42,803 nucleotides of DNA from Evansella tamaricis (GCF_019042215.1 NZ_JAHQCS010000134.1:1-42803); one strand, 5' to 3'; shown: positions 32,570 to 42,432, counted from the first letter of the stretch. The notes: generated by a model not told the origin, from the sequence alone. A program made the numbers and translations.

Positions 32570-33415
32570 TTACTGTTCTTTTTCTTGTATTGTTAACTGT
32601 TTTTGCACGAGAAACCGGTCTTCATCAAATTTTTCATGGGTTTTCTGAAATAGTTGATGAAACACTTTCTTTGTGGAGATTCCTTCTTTTAAAGCCTCTA
32701 GACCGACTCCTGTTACACCTCCTGGAACTGTTACCCTTTCTCGAAGTGTTTCAAGTGTAAAGTGTTTTTGTTTTAACAATTCCCCATAGCCAATGAGCAT
32801 GGATTCCATGATGTTTGTGGCTTCCTGTTTTGAAATGTTTGTCTCATCCACAGCAGCTTGAATTATGTTTTCCACTAAAAAACTTAAAAAGGCAGGACCG
32901 CAACAACCAATGTCAGAAGCAACTCTTGTTATCCGATCTTCTATCACTTCTGGCCTTGAAATGAATTGAAAGAACGTTAGAAATTCCTCCTTCATCTCCT
33001 CTGACATTGTTTTTCCAAATGTGACTAAAGATGGGCCTTCATGGCCTCTATTAACAATACTAGGTATAAACCGAACCACGTGTGAACTAATAATTTCCTC
33101 CAGTTCTTCTACTAAAATAGGACTAGTAATGGATATAAGAGTTTTGTCCTTCGTTAATATGTGGTCTACTTCCTCCAATAATGGAATCATTTGAAGAGGT
33201 CTAACACATAGAAATATCCAATCGCTTTGCTCAATCACCGATTGAGCATCTTCTACGACTGTTACTCCTTTATGTCTAGATGCCACCTCGTGTGCTTTAT
33301 GAAGGCTACGATTCGTGATTGTCACATTGGCCGGGGGCATTGCATGGGCCTCAAGGAAAGAATCTATAATAATTTTCCCCATGCTTCCTGTACCGATGAA
33401 GCCTATTCTCTTCAA
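32570..33415 (-). CDS. comER: ComER, pyrroline-5-carboxylate reductase-like protein
   Basis: Protein of 281 residues related to ProC. The Rossmann loop IGFIGTGSMGK is at the N-terminus, and the C-terminal dimer region reads GCCGPAFLSFLVENIIQAAVD and VTVPGGVTGVGLEAL. In Bacillus it lies antisense to the start of the comE operon, just as here. It has been linked to spore and biofilm control in B. cereus and B. subtilis; enzyme activity is uncertain. TTG 33415 is the start, preceded on the minus strand by GAAGGAGGGG. Confidence 0.92.
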   Translation of the reverse strand: MKRIGFIGTGSMGKIIIDSFLEAHAMPPANVTITNRSLHKAHEVASRHKGVTVVEDAQSVIEQSDWIFLCVRPLQMIPLLEEVDHILTKDKTLISITSPILVEELEEIISSHVVRFIPSIVNRGHEGPSLVTFGKTMSEEMKEEFLTFFQFISRPEVIEDRITRVASDIGCCGPAFLSFLVENIIQAAVDETNISKQEATNIMESMLIGYGELLKQKHFTLETLRERVTVPGGVTGVGLEALKEGISTKKVFHQLFQKTHEKFDEDRFLVQKQLTIQEKEQ

Positions 33416-33496
33416 CCGTTTCCCCTCCTTCGAAAACATCTCTCTTAACCATTGTATGACATGAAAGAAAGAATATGAATTGAAAGGATGAGTTTT

Positions 33497-34135
33497 ATGT
33501 ATTGGAGACAATTACAAAAAAAAGGTTTGTTTTTGCTCACAGGTCTGTTTTGTATGGCAATTGGTATTGGATTGACCATCCTTTATCAAACGTTTACCAA
33601 GGAACCAAGTGAACCAAAAGTAGAAGGACTTCTGCTACCATGGGAAGATAGTATAGAAGATATTGGGGAAAAAAGCCTCGTGCCAGGGGAAGAAATTATT
33701 CCGAATATGGTAGTGGATATTAAAGGGGAGGTGAAAATGCCGGGGATCTATGTCGTGACAGAAGGGGATAGAGTGTTTGATGTTATCCAAAAAGCAGGAG
33801 GTTTTACTTCTCTTGCGGAAGAGAGGGGATTGAATCTTGCTGAAAAATGTTACGATGAAATGGTTATTTTTGTTCCAACCATTGGGACAGAAGAGGATGG
33901 AACGTTTCTTTCGGAAGGGTTATCAACGTCTAAAGAAGATGGAAAAATAAGAGTTAACCAAGCTGACGAGACAGACTTAGTTAAAATACCCGGAATTGGG
34001 CCTGCGAAAGCACAAGCGATAATTCAATATCGTGAAGAAAACGGACCGTTTAAGACAGTGGAAGATTTGGTTAATGTTCCGGGAATAGGTGAGAAAACAA
34101 TGGAAAACATGCGTGACCATCTAACTATTCCTTAA
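33497..34135 (+). CDS. comEA: Competence DNA receptor ComEA
   Basis: Membrane-anchored DNA-binding protein of 212 residues for natural transformation. One membrane segment at about residues 9-30, then an SLBB-type domain (VDIKGEVKMPGIYVVTEGDRVFD), then two helix-hairpin-helix motifs in the C-terminal 65 residues (VNQADETDLVKIPGIGPAKA and LVNVPGIGEKTMENM) that bind double-stranded DNA outside the cell. AAAGGATG at 33484-33490 suits ATG 33497 better than ATG 33488. Confidence 0.95.
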   Translation: MYWRQLQKKGLFLLTGLFCMAIGIGLTILYQTFTKEPSEPKVEGLLLPWEDSIEDIGEKSLVPGEEIIPNMVVDIKGEVKMPGIYVVTEGDRVFDVIQKAGGFTSLAEERGLNLAEKCYDEMVIFVPTIGTEEDGTFLSEGLSTSKEDGKIRVNQADETDLVKIPGIGPAKAQAIIQYREENGPFKTVEDLVNVPGIGEKTMENMRDHLTIP

Positions 34136-34243
34136 AATGTTTGATCATTTTGAAATAACATTTGACCATTGGGGCAGGCGTGTCTAAACTAATGATGTGA
34201 ACAAACTTTATCGCAACCAATTACCCAGAAAGGGGGAACTCCC

Positions 34244-34810
34244 TTGGAACGAATATCATGGCATCAATACTTCATGGCTCAAAGTCATTTGTTAGCTCTG
34301 AGAAGTACGTGCAGCAGATTGATGGTAGGAGCAACGATTGTCCGGGAAAAACGAATTATTGCAGGGGGATATAACGGTGCCATTTCCGGTGGTGTACATT
34401 GTATTGATGATGGTTGTTATGTCATTGATAATCATTGTGTAAGAACGATTCATGCGGAAGTCAATGCTTTATTACAGTGTGCTAAGTTTGGAGTGGCAAC
34501 AGAAGGTTCAGAAATCTATGTAACACATTTTCCTTGTTTAAATTGTTGTAAATCGATTATTCAAGCAGGGATTAAAAAGGTTTATTATGCGACAGATTAT
34601 AAAAATCATCCCTATGCTATAGAACTGTTTAAACAAGCGGGAGTGATGATTGAACATGTGGAATTGGAAGAGATGGTCCTAGATCGGAATAATCATGATA
34701 AACTCAAATTTACTGCTGAACTCCTTTCCCAATTAGAAAGACTTGGATTGGACGAAGAAGAATTACAGACGTTAAAGCATCATGCAAATAAATTGTATAC
34801 ATCCCCTTGA
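34244..34810 (+). CDS. comEB: dCMP deaminase ComEB
   Basis: Cytidine/deoxycytidylate deaminase of 188 residues that converts dCMP to dUMP. The zinc site is HAEVNALL (His and catalytic Glu) with PCLNCCKSI. The N-terminus ERISWHQYFMAQSHLLALRSTC is nearly the same as in B. subtilis ComEB. TTG 34244 is preceded by AAAGGGGG. Although in the comE operon, it is not needed for DNA uptake in B. subtilis. Confidence 0.95.
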   Translation: MERISWHQYFMAQSHLLALRSTCSRLMVGATIVREKRIIAGGYNGAISGGVHCIDDGCYVIDNHCVRTIHAEVNALLQCAKFGVATEGSEIYVTHFPCLNCCKSIIQAGIKKVYYATDYKNHPYAIELFKQAGVMIEHVELEEMVLDRNNHDKLKFTAELLSQLERLGLDEEELQTLKHHANKLYTSP

Positions 34811-34890
34811 GGCGGGAAGATAGTTCCGCCTCCCCCTTTTGCATCAAATTTACGAGCCTAGAAAACTAAAAAGAGAATTGAGGTGTGCCT

Positions 34891-37188
34891 TTGCTGAATC
34901 GGTTTTATTGTCAACCATTTGTGGCGATTGCCGCATTACTATTAGCTTTTAATGGTATCTCCATCTGGTTTTGGATTATTCTATCATTCGGTTCCATTCC
35001 TCTAATCGTCTCCTTCCGATCTAAAAACTCTTTGAAAAATTTGTTTATCGCTATCGTTATATTTATGCTATTTTTTGTATTTGGTCATTGGAAAATAAAA
35101 GGTGATGAAACAAATCTACATGGTGAAGAAACAAGTTTTATTGGAAATGTGATGACAGAACCTACCTTAACATCCTCTTCACAGTGGTCTTTTCAGTACC
35201 AATTAGAAAATGGGGAGAAAACCCAAGTCTTCCTAAATCAAAAGGAATTCATCCCGCAATACGGGAGTAAGTGTCATATAAAGGGGACATTAAAAATTCC
35301 TCATCCTGCAGGAAATCCGTATGGGTTTAATTATGGATCTTATTTGAAACATCAAGGAATACACTGGATTTTACAAGGGGAAGTGAAAAAAGATTCCTGT
35401 TCCTTTGAAAACGGTACCTTCCTATCCAGAAACATTCATCAACTTCGAAAACACGGGATTACTACACTAAAAAAAATGGAAAACCAGGAAACAGCAGCGA
35501 TGATGATCGCATTAGTATATGGGGATCGTTCTTTCATTCCACAGGAGCGATTAAGTGATTATCAAAAGCTTGGTATCCTTCATCTGTTAGCAGTCTCAGG
35601 ACTCCATGTTGGTTTAGTAACCTTTTCCCTTTATTATTTTCTGGTCCGTTTGGGACTAACAAGGGAAAAAGCAAGTATACTCTTAATTCTCATATTACCA
35701 TTTTATATCATGATTGCTGGGGGAGCACCATCTGTTGCTCGTGCCTCTGTTATGTGTATGATTTTTTTGTTCTTCTCTATTTGGAAAAAGAAAGTAACGG
35801 CTTTGACTATTTTATCCCTCGTATGTATTAGCTTACTTATTTATGACCCCTATCTTATCTTTCACTTAGGTTTTCAACTTTCTTTCCTAACTAGTTTTGC
35901 ACTCCTTGTATCGAATAGACTTTTAAACGGTAAAAATAATATGGTTATTTTGCTAAAAGTAACTTTTGTTGCACAACTTATTTCGTTGCCATTAACTCTT
36001 TATCATTTCTTCGAAGTCTCCCTATTGACATTACCGGTTAATCTATTGTTTATCCCATTTATATCCATGTTTTTTCTTCCCCTTTCCTTCTTCACTGTTT
36101 TTCTTTTACAGGTCATACCTTTCATGGGGGAAGTTTCATTCTATCTAGCGGCTAACTTATTGGAGATAATGCACAGTATTATGGATTTCATTTTAAGTAG
36201 CAATGGACTAATGGTAGTGTTTGGACAACCGTCACCCACTATGATGATATTTCTGTTTATTGTTATTTTGATGCTTTTTTTTGCGTTGGATCAAAGGAAA
36301 AAGAATTTAACATCATGGTCAGTTTTATTGCTACTCTTTTTGTTATGTTTACAAGTAGCTCTTCCATACTTGAGACCGCATGGTGTAGTAACTGTCCTCG
36401 ATGTTGGTCAAGGGGACAGCATTGTCATTGAACTTCCCTATCGAAAAAGTATTTATGTCATTGATACAGGTGGGATTATGGTTTGGGGAGAGGAGGGGGA
36501 TGTTAAAGATGGTCCAGGAAAGCGCGTCATTGAACCATTTTTAAAAGGGAACGGTATTGGGAAAATTGACCGACTTATTTTAACTCACGGCCATATTGAT
36601 CATGCAGGTGAAGCTTGTTATCTTTCCAAAAGATTTAAGATAGAGGAAGTATTGTACCCAGTATCAGAAAAGATTCCTGAAGAAGTTAAAGGGCAATTGG
36701 AGTGTACGTATGAAAACAGTAAGTCCTGGAAATGGACGAAAGAAGGGGATCACTGGGAAGATGGTTCACAAACATTTTTTGTCTTAAATCCTGCTGGTAA
36801 TGAAAAAAATGAAAATGATAGGTCGATTGTCATTCTTGCCATTATCGAAGGAATTTCGATTTTATTTACTGGAGATCTGGAGGAAGGTGGAGAAAGAAGA
36901 ATTGTTAGATCTGGATTACCGATGGATATTGATATATTAAAAGTGGGTCATCATGGAAGTAAAACTTCCTCCACTGACCAGTTCCTGGATCACTGGACAC
37001 CAGACATGGCGATTGTATCCGCTGGAAAAAACAATCGTTTTGGCCATCCACATCGTGATGTTTTAGAAAGGTTTCAAGAAAGAAACATCCCTGTTTTTCG
37101 AACAGATAATCATGGGGCAGTTCAAATTTATATGCGGAAAGGTATTGCAACCGTTAAGGTCCAAAGAGAAGAAAGTAATTTGGATTAG
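34891..37188 (+). CDS. comEC: DNA internalization channel ComEC
   Basis: Polytopic membrane protein of 765 residues that forms the channel for single-stranded DNA in transformation. Order: two or three N-terminal helices, a DUF4131 soluble domain (about 70-175), the competence core with many helices starting LGILHLLAVSGLHVGL, and a C-terminal metallo-beta-lactamase-like domain (from about 490: LDVGQGDSIVI, LTHGHIDHAGE, LFTGDLEEGG, LKVGHHGSK). GAGGTG at 34880-34885 suits TTG 34891; GTG 34885 overlaps it. All comE structural genes are intact, so the DNA-uptake channel is probably functional. Confidence 0.95.
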   Translation: MLNRFYCQPFVAIAALLLAFNGISIWFWIILSFGSIPLIVSFRSKNSLKNLFIAIVIFMLFFVFGHWKIKGDETNLHGEETSFIGNVMTEPTLTSSSQWSFQYQLENGEKTQVFLNQKEFIPQYGSKCHIKGTLKIPHPAGNPYGFNYGSYLKHQGIHWILQGEVKKDSCSFENGTFLSRNIHQLRKHGITTLKKMENQETAAMMIALVYGDRSFIPQERLSDYQKLGILHLLAVSGLHVGLVTFSLYYFLVRLGLTREKASILLILILPFYIMIAGGAPSVARASVMCMIFLFFSIWKKKVTALTILSLVCISLLIYDPYLIFHLGFQLSFLTSFALLVSNRLLNGKNNMVILLKVTFVAQLISLPLTLYHFFEVSLLTLPVNLLFIPFISMFFLPLSFFTVFLLQVIPFMGEVSFYLAANLLEIMHSIMDFILSSNGLMVVFGQPSPTMMIFLFIVILMLFFALDQRKKNLTSWSVLLLLFLLCLQVALPYLRPHGVVTVLDVGQGDSIVIELPYRKSIYVIDTGGIMVWGEEGDVKDGPGKRVIEPFLKGNGIGKIDRLILTHGHIDHAGEACYLSKRFKIEEVLYPVSEKIPEEVKGQLECTYENSKSWKWTKEGDHWEDGSQTFFVLNPAGNEKNENDRSIVILAIIEGISILFTGDLEEGGERRIVRSGLPMDIDILKVGHHGSKTSSTDQFLDHWTPDMAIVSAGKNNRFGHPHRDVLERFQERNIPVFRTDNHGAVQIYMRKGIATVKVQREESNLD

Positions 37189-37201
37189 GATGAACATTAA
37201 A

Positions 37202-37230
37202 AAACACGTCTTTTTCAACAAGACGTGTTT
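37202..37230. terminator. Bidirectional terminator between comEC and yqzM
   Basis: Perfect 11-base arms AAACACGTCTT (37202-37212) and AAGACGTGTTT (37220-37230). The A-run on the left gives a T-run for minus-strand transcripts. Confidence 0.85.
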
Positions 37231-37285
37231 AAACATGATAAATAAACCCCTGAGACTTTAACCTACTATGTAATAAATTGATCCT

Positions 37286-37423
37286 TTATCGTGTACCGAA
37301 AAACTCAATCACTTGGGCAATGATGAAGATTGTCACAAAAAATCCGAAAGATACAATAAAGCCTACACCACTGTCAATGGCATCATTTCGTTTTGACTGT
37401 ACACTCTTTTCAAATTCGTTCAT
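37286..37423 (-). CDS. yqzM: YqzM family small membrane protein
   Basis: Protein of 45 residues, MNEFEKSVQSKRNDAIDSG followed by one membrane segment and FFGTR. It closely follows B. subtilis YqzM, which sits between comEC and holA. Function unknown. ATG 37423 has AGGAGGGA upstream on the minus strand; the longer frame to 37477 adds residues before this site. Confidence 0.9.
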   Translation of the reverse strand: MNEFEKSVQSKRNDAIDSGVGFIVSFGFFVTIFIIAQVIEFFGTR

Positions 37424-37833
37424 CTTAATCCCTCCTGTCACCAATTTAGTATACGGTAACATGAAAAAAAAATCCACAGATAATGTTATTTAGAGCAAAA
37501 TTGTTTTGTGCTTGTTAGCACCTTTAATATGTACTTTTTGGATATGAGTTTTAATGGCTTCCAATAGAATGACGGGAAAACCTTTACGATGGGGTTTCGC
37601 CAGTATACATATTCTTTTCTGTAAAGAGTTGTCACCTATAGAAGTATACTGCATAGGATAAGATAACGAATACAGAGATAAAGAGTTAATACGGATTATC
37701 GCCATCGCGGAGCATCCTAGGTACTTTGCAATGGCGTTTATCATAAATGGGGAGGAAACATAATCTGTTTTCCTTCCCTTTTTCTATTCCTGTGATACAC
37801 TACTTATGAAGATGTGAGAGGGGAGATTTTGCC
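37424..37833. other. Intergenic region between yqzM and holA
   Basis: No recognisable gene. An open frame on the minus strand (37490-37744, 84 codons) lacks a ribosome binding site and has no familiar sequence. The holA ribosome binding site GAGGGGAG lies at 37818-37825. The yqzM promoter should be at the left and the holA promoter at the right, but no clear boxes were assigned. Confidence 0.4.
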
Positions 37834-38859
37834 TTGTCGTATGTAGATATCGTTAAAAGTTTAAGAAAAGGAACAATATCACCAATATATTTATTATCAG
37901 GTACAGAAGACTATTTAATTGAAGATACAGTACATCGTATCGTAGCTGCTGGATTGTCTGAAGGGGAACGTGAGTTCAACTTATCCAAGTATGATATGAA
38001 GGAATATTCTGTGGAAACAGCTATTGAAGAAGCTTATACGTTTCCTTTTATGGGTGGACGGAGAATTGTTATTATTAAAGACGCTTTTTTTTACAGTACG
38101 GCAAAGGAAAAAAGCAATATAGAACATGACATAAAGAAATTAGAAGGATACTTAGAGAATCCGGCACCGGAAACAGTATTCGTCATCGTTGCTTCTTATG
38201 AAAAACTGGACGAACGAAAAAAGATAGTGAAACTGGCCAAAAAGAATGGGGTGTTTTTAGACGGATCCCCTTTGGAAGAAAAGGAATTACATATTTGGGT
38301 TACAGAACGAGTGAAAGAACATGGAGTGGAAATGGACGTCAATGCCATAGATCAATTAATTACTTTAACAGGTGCCCAATTGATGATGATGGCATCGGAA
38401 CTGGCGAAGTTAGCAGTATACGTTGGTGATGGGGGAAAAATAACAATAAACCATGTGAATTCGTTAGTTTCAAGATCATTGGATCAAAATATCTTTTCTT
38501 TAGTAGATGGTGTTGTAAAACGGAATATTGCAAAATCCTGGGCTATATATTTGGATTTACTTAAACAAAAGGAAGAGCCATTGAAAATTATCTCCTTGAT
38601 GGTTAGGCAATTTCGAATCTTATACCAAGTGAAACAATTAGCACAACAAGGGTATTCTCAAAAGCAAATGGCAGGTCAGCTCAAATTACATCCTTATGTG
38701 GTGAAATTAGCATCTGGACAAGCGTCTGGGTTTCAGGATGAAGAACTACTGGACTTATTAGATCAATTAGCAGAGATGGATTATAAAATTAAGACAGGAC
38801 AAATCGATAAATTCCTTGCAGTAGAATTATTTTTCTCAAAACGGAGTAAAGTTGGATAA
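37834..38859 (+). CDS. holA: DNA polymerase III subunit delta
   Basis: Delta subunit of the clamp loader, 341 residues, corresponding to B. subtilis YqeN. It opens the beta clamp ring. It starts with the PIYLLSGTEDYLIED segment (degenerate P-loop region of domain I), followed by the PFMGGRRIVIIKD strand and the C-terminal helical collar domain. TTG 37834 is the start, with GAGGGGAG eight bases upstream. It faces rpsT across a shared terminator. Confidence 0.93.
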   Translation: MSYVDIVKSLRKGTISPIYLLSGTEDYLIEDTVHRIVAAGLSEGEREFNLSKYDMKEYSVETAIEEAYTFPFMGGRRIVIIKDAFFYSTAKEKSNIEHDIKKLEGYLENPAPETVFVIVASYEKLDERKKIVKLAKKNGVFLDGSPLEEKELHIWVTERVKEHGVEMDVNAIDQLITLTGAQLMMMASELAKLAVYVGDGGKITINHVNSLVSRSLDQNIFSLVDGVVKRNIAKSWAIYLDLLKQKEEPLKIISLMVRQFRILYQVKQLAQQGYSQKQMAGQLKLHPYVVKLASGQASGFQDEELLDLLDQLAEMDYKIKTGQIDKFLAVELFFSKRSKVG

Positions 38860-38860
38860 T

Positions 38861-38891
38861 AAAAAGGCATTCACTTCATTGGTGAATGCCT
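38861..38891. terminator. Bidirectional terminator between holA and rpsT
   Basis: Arms AGGCATTCAC (38865-38874) and GTGAATGCCT (38882-38891). The A residues at 38861-38864 give a T-run for rpsT on the minus strand. Confidence 0.85.
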
Positions 38892-38917
38892 ACTTCTTGT
38901 TAAAAAGAAGATAATTT

Positions 38918-39184
38918 TTATGCAGATACTTCGTTCAAACGCTTTTGCAATGCAGATTTTTGTCTGTTTGCTGCATTTTTATGAAGAAGACCTCTATTAG
39001 CTGCTTTATCAAGTTTTTTGGTTGCCACCAAGAATGCTTGCTTAGCACCTTCAACATCTTTATTATCAGCTTTTGTGTTAAACGTTTTGACAGCTGTGCG
39101 AAGATCTGATTTGAAAGAAGCATTTTGAGCGCGTCGCTTTTCACTAGTTTGAACACGTTTGATAGCAGATTTAATGTTTGCCAT
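38918..39184 (-). CDS. rpsT: 30S ribosomal protein S20
   Basis: Ribosomal protein bS20 of 88 residues, a helical 16S rRNA-binding protein. [21 protein letters not shown] and the C-terminal [17 protein letters not shown] are canonical. ATG 39184 is preceded by AAGGAGGTG on the minus strand; the frame to 39193 starts inside that site. A strong promoter is upstream. Confidence 0.98.
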   Translation of the reverse strand: MANIKSAIKRVQTSEKRRAQNASFKSDLRTAVKTFNTKADNKDVEGAKQAFLVATKKLDKAANRGLLHKNAANRQKSALQKRLNEVSA

Positions 39185-39249
39185 CCGATTCACCTCCTTG
39201 ATGCAACCTTAATACGTAATAACGTTTCTATTTCCGTGCAACACTAAGG

Positions 39250-39278
39250 ATTGTACCAAATGCGTTTTTAAAAAGCAA
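39250..39278 (-). promoter_or_regulatory. SigA promoter of rpsT
   Basis: On the minus strand: TTGCTT (39273-39278), 17-base spacer ending in TGG, TACAAT (39250-39255). Near-consensus boxes with ideal spacing, 66 bases before the start codon. Confidence 0.8.
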
Positions 39279-39383
39279 TAGAAAATGTTGTAGGTGTCAA
39301 GTAAACCTTCTTTATACTTTAGGGAAATCAGTATAAGATTGCCGAATTGCGAAAAGAATACTTATTTAAAAACAGAGGTGATT

Positions 39384-40553
39384 ATGGTGAATAAGGAATT
39401 AGATTTAAGTCAGTTTCAGGTTCGAACAGACTTGGCAGTGGAAGCACATGAAATGCTTTTAGAGAAGAACAGAGGGAAGAAAGAAAATAAACAGCAACAA
39501 CAATCGCCTATTCAGAAGGAACAACAAGAAGGGCAACAGAGGGAAACAATTGATGGGGTGGTTGTAAAAGATAAAGAAGTAGATGGGATCAAAATTACGA
39601 AGGTGGATATATCAGAAGTGGCACAAGAACAGATTGGCAAAAAAGCAGGTCAATACTTAACCTTTGAAGTACAAGGAATTCGGCAGAAGGATACGGAGTT
39701 GCAAGATAGAGTAGAAGAAGTTTTTGCGAGGGAATTCAGTCAATTCTTAACTGAAATAGGAATTAATCCAGATGCCCGCTGTCTTGTTGTCGGTTTAGGG
39801 AATTGGAACGTTACTCCAGATGCTTTAGGACCCCTTGTGGTCGATAATTTAATGGTAACCAGCCATTTATTTGAATTGCAGCCTGAGAATGTTCAAGAGG
39901 GATATCGTCCTGTGAGTGCCATAACTCCAGGGGTAATGGGTATTACCGGTATTGAAACAAGTGATATTATTAGGGGAGTGGTTGATAAGGTAAAGCCAGA
40001 CTTCATTATTGCAATTGACGCACTAGCATCAAGGTCGATCGAGCGAGTAAACACAACGATACAAATATCTGATACGGGAATACATCCAGGTTCTGGAGTT
40101 GGGAATAAACGAAAGGAACTTTCTAAAGAAGTGCTTGGAATACCAGTGATTGCAGTTGGAATTCCAACAGTAGTGGATGCCGTATCGATTACGAGCGATA
40201 CGATTGACTTTGTCTTAAAGCATTTTGGGAGAGAAGTGAGGGATCAAGGAAATCCAAGACGTTCTTTGGCACCTGCCGGAATGAGTTTTGGGGAGAAACG
40301 GAAACTTACAGAGGAAGATCTCCCTGGGGAGCAGGAAAGGCAACAGTACATGGGAATTGTAGGTAATTTAGACGATTCGGAAAAACGTCAGTTAATTCAA
40401 GAAGTCCTTGCTCCATTAGGTCAAAACTTGATGGTTACACCAAAAGAGGTGGATGCATTTATTGAAGATATGGGGAATGTTTTAGCTCAAGGGTTAAATG
40501 CTGCCCTTCATGGGGCGATTAACCAAGATAATGTTGGATCTTATACGCATTAA
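39384..40553 (+). CDS. gpr: Germination protease Gpr
   Basis: Spore protease of 389 residues that degrades small acid-soluble spore proteins (SASPs) at germination. It is made as a zymogen; the pro-segment ends near [13 protein letters not shown]. The core motifs [14 protein letters not shown] and [15 protein letters not shown] are typical. Residues about 30-53 form a glutamine- and glutamate-rich insert not usual in the family, which explains the extra length over B. subtilis Gpr (about 368). GAGGTG at 39375-39380 supports ATG 39384 or GTG 39387; the frame to 39294 has no site. Expression should be SigF/SigG dependent, but I could not pin the box. Confidence 0.95.
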   Translation: MVNKELDLSQFQVRTDLAVEAHEMLLEKNRGKKENKQQQQSPIQKEQQEGQQRETIDGVVVKDKEVDGIKITKVDISEVAQEQIGKKAGQYLTFEVQGIRQKDTELQDRVEEVFAREFSQFLTEIGINPDARCLVVGLGNWNVTPDALGPLVVDNLMVTSHLFELQPENVQEGYRPVSAITPGVMGITGIETSDIIRGVVDKVKPDFIIAIDALASRSIERVNTTIQISDTGIHPGSGVGNKRKELSKEVLGIPVIAVGIPTVVDAVSITSDTIDFVLKHFGREVRDQGNPRRSLAPAGMSFGEKRKLTEEDLPGEQERQQYMGIVGNLDDSEKRQLIQEVLAPLGQNLMVTPKEVDAFIEDMGNVLAQGLNAALHGAINQDNVGSYTH

Positions 40554-40574
40554 CTAACTAAATGAGTATTTGTG

Positions 40575-40608
40575 AAGAACCTAGCGGATTATCCCTAGGT
40601 TCTTTCCT
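40575..40608 (+). terminator. Terminator after gpr
   Basis: Arms AAGAACCTAG (40575-40584) and CTAGGTTCTT (40595-40604), loop 10 bases, followed by a short T-containing tail. Confidence 0.75.
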
Positions 40609-40733
40609 AAGTTAAAAACTGTGTAATCCTAATAGCTACATGCTTGTCCAATTTATTTTTGGAATAAGGTCTAAATCCATATTTTTCATCATAAATATCT
40701 TCATGAGACAGTTGATGAAAGGATGAAAGTCCA

Positions 40734-41945
40734 ATGGTGAAAAGGCCAAAACGGAGGAAAAAACGTTATATTCATTCAAATGGGACAAGCATACAGAAGG
40801 GCATTTTCTCCTTAATCATGGGAATAGTATCTCTATTCTTTTTTGTATCCATTTTAACAGCTTTTGGACCAGGATATTCTCTATCCTCAGCTTCTATTAA
40901 CGATGCAAGCAGAGGTATGTCCAAGGAACTGTTTGTATATATGATGGGAATGGAAAATCCTTATTTTACGCAAGCATTACCGGAGGATTACTCCCCTCCC
41001 TCTGTTTCAGCAACGGTGTTCGAATTAATGACAAGTATAGATCCAGGAGATCACAGAAGTCTTTTGGGGAGAGAATTACCTGGATTCGCACAATTCGATG
41101 GACGCATTCTTGTTGCAGGTGAAGGGGTGGATTTCACCCATATGCCAGTAGAATCAGCACCACCAATGGAAATCCTGATGGCAGAAAGGGAAGCTGCCAC
41201 AGAAAGATTGGAAGAAATGGATCAGATTCGAGAAGAAATGGAAGACAGTGAGTTAGAAGTATTAGATAATATTGTCCATATCATGCATTCCCACAATAGG
41301 GAATCCTATTTCCCGGAATTAAAGGACGTTGACAAAACAAGTTCTAATAATGCATTCCATGGTTCGGTAAACATCACCCTCGTTGGGGAAAGGCTAGGAA
41401 TTGAGTTAGCAAAACGGGGAATTGGTACTGAAGTGGATAAGAGTGACATCAATGCAAAGCTAGTGGACCGTGGCTGGCAATATTCCCGCTCCTATAGTAT
41501 GTCACGTGAGGTTTTACTTGAAGCAATAGAAGAGCACGGTGAGTTTGAATATTACTTTGATCTCCATCGTGATAGTCAGCGCAGGGAAGTGACGACGGTA
41601 GAAATTAATGGGGAAGAGTATGCAAGGATATTATTTGTTCTCGGTGGAAGTAATGAAAATCATGAGCTTAACCAGGAATTAATGGAAAATCTCCATGCTA
41701 AAATTGAGAGGATTAAGCCAGGATTATCAAGAGGTGTCTTTGATCCAACAAGGGAAGGACCAGGTAGAAATGGTCTATACAACCAAGATATTTCTCCCAA
41801 TTCGATTTTAATTGAGTTTGGCGGTGTGGATAATTCGTTAGAGGAAGTGTATCGTTCAGTTGAGGTATTTGCAGAAGTATTTAGTGATTATTATTGGGAA
41901 GTACATGACGGTATCGTTACAGGTACACCAGAGGAGGATGAGTAA
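40734..41945 (+). CDS. spoIIP: Stage II sporulation protein P (peptidoglycan hydrolase)
   Basis: SpoIIP of 403 residues, an amidase/endopeptidase working with SpoIID and SpoIIM to thin septal wall during engulfment. A basic N-terminus and one membrane segment (about residues 22-45) anchor it. The catalytic region begins with HIMHSHNRESYFPEL, continues with NNAFHGSVNITLVGERLG, FDLHRDSQRR and ends with ILIEFGGVDNSLEE, giving the expected His/Glu zinc ligands. AAAGGATGA lies upstream of ATG 40734. SigE control is expected; no firm box was identified. Its stop overlaps the yqxA start by one base. Confidence 0.95.
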   Translation: MVKRPKRRKKRYIHSNGTSIQKGIFSLIMGIVSLFFFVSILTAFGPGYSLSSASINDASRGMSKELFVYMMGMENPYFTQALPEDYSPPSVSATVFELMTSIDPGDHRSLLGRELPGFAQFDGRILVAGEGVDFTHMPVESAPPMEILMAEREAATERLEEMDQIREEMEDSELEVLDNIVHIMHSHNRESYFPELKDVDKTSSNNAFHGSVNITLVGERLGIELAKRGIGTEVDKSDINAKLVDRGWQYSRSYSMSREVLLEAIEEHGEFEYYFDLHRDSQRREVTTVEINGEEYARILFVLGGSNENHELNQELMENLHAKIERIKPGLSRGVFDPTREGPGRNGLYNQDISPNSILIEFGGVDNSLEEVYRSVEVFAEVFSDYYWEVHDGIVTGTPEEDE

Positions 41946-42373
41946 TGGTCCAACTATTCACAAAGTTTCTGTTGCTGTCTGCTGTGTTAATGCTTGGATT
42001 TATCTTCGGAATCGTTTACTCCAACCATGTGACGGAAGGACCTGACTCTATTTTTAAAAAAACGGATATGGAAAAAACGATAGAAGAGGAAGAGGAAAAG
42101 GAGTCACCTTCCCCTCCTTTCAAATTGAAAGAACAGGACCAATCACAAGACTTGAAAATCCACATGGAGGATGGAGAGCATCTTGTGATCTATAATCCTG
42201 ATAAAGAAGAGGTTTTGGAAGATTTGTTGGAAGGTGTGGACATCCAAAGGGATTTAATGGAAAAACAACTTCATGTAGTGGATACAGGAAACCTTTTTTC
42301 CGAAATGGGTTTACGGACAGCGGGGGTATTTGAAGGGACATTTCGAAAACTCTTTTCTCTTGTGGGTGAATGA
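41945..42373 (+). CDS. yqxA: YqxA family protein (DUF3679), membrane-anchored
   Basis: Protein of 142 residues with an N-terminal membrane segment (about 5-26), an acidic linker and a conserved C-terminal part ending GLRTAGVFEGTFRKLFSLVG. It follows spoIIP as in B. subtilis, where it is part of the gpr-spoIIP-yqxA group before lepA. Function unknown; the coupling to spoIIP suggests a role in sporulation. GAGGAGGATGAG in the end of spoIIP serves as ribosome binding site. Confidence 0.88.
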   Translation: MVQLFTKFLLLSAVLMLGFIFGIVYSNHVTEGPDSIFKKTDMEKTIEEEEEKESPSPPFKLKEQDQSQDLKIHMEDGEHLVIYNPDKEEVLEDLLEGVDIQRDLMEKQLHVVDTGNLFSEMGLRTAGVFEGTFRKLFSLVGE

Positions 42374-42402
42374 TATAATCGAATCGTAGAGTATGGTATT
42401 GG

Positions 42403-42432
42403 AACACGCCTATCCTTTAGGCGTGTTTTTTT
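42403..42432 (+). terminator. Rho-independent terminator after yqxA
   Basis: Perfect 10-base arms AACACGCCTA (42403-42412) and TAGGCGTGTT (42418-42427) with T-run to 42432. Confidence 0.92.

Noticed and set aside
37490-37744. Minus-strand frame of 84 codons between yqzM and holA
   Set aside because: No ribosome binding site and no recognisable protein pattern; kept only as an intergenic note.
40660-40733. SigE-like promoter boxes before spoIIP
   Set aside because: CATATT near 40678 is acceptable as -35, but the -10 match at the right distance is poor, so no feature was called.
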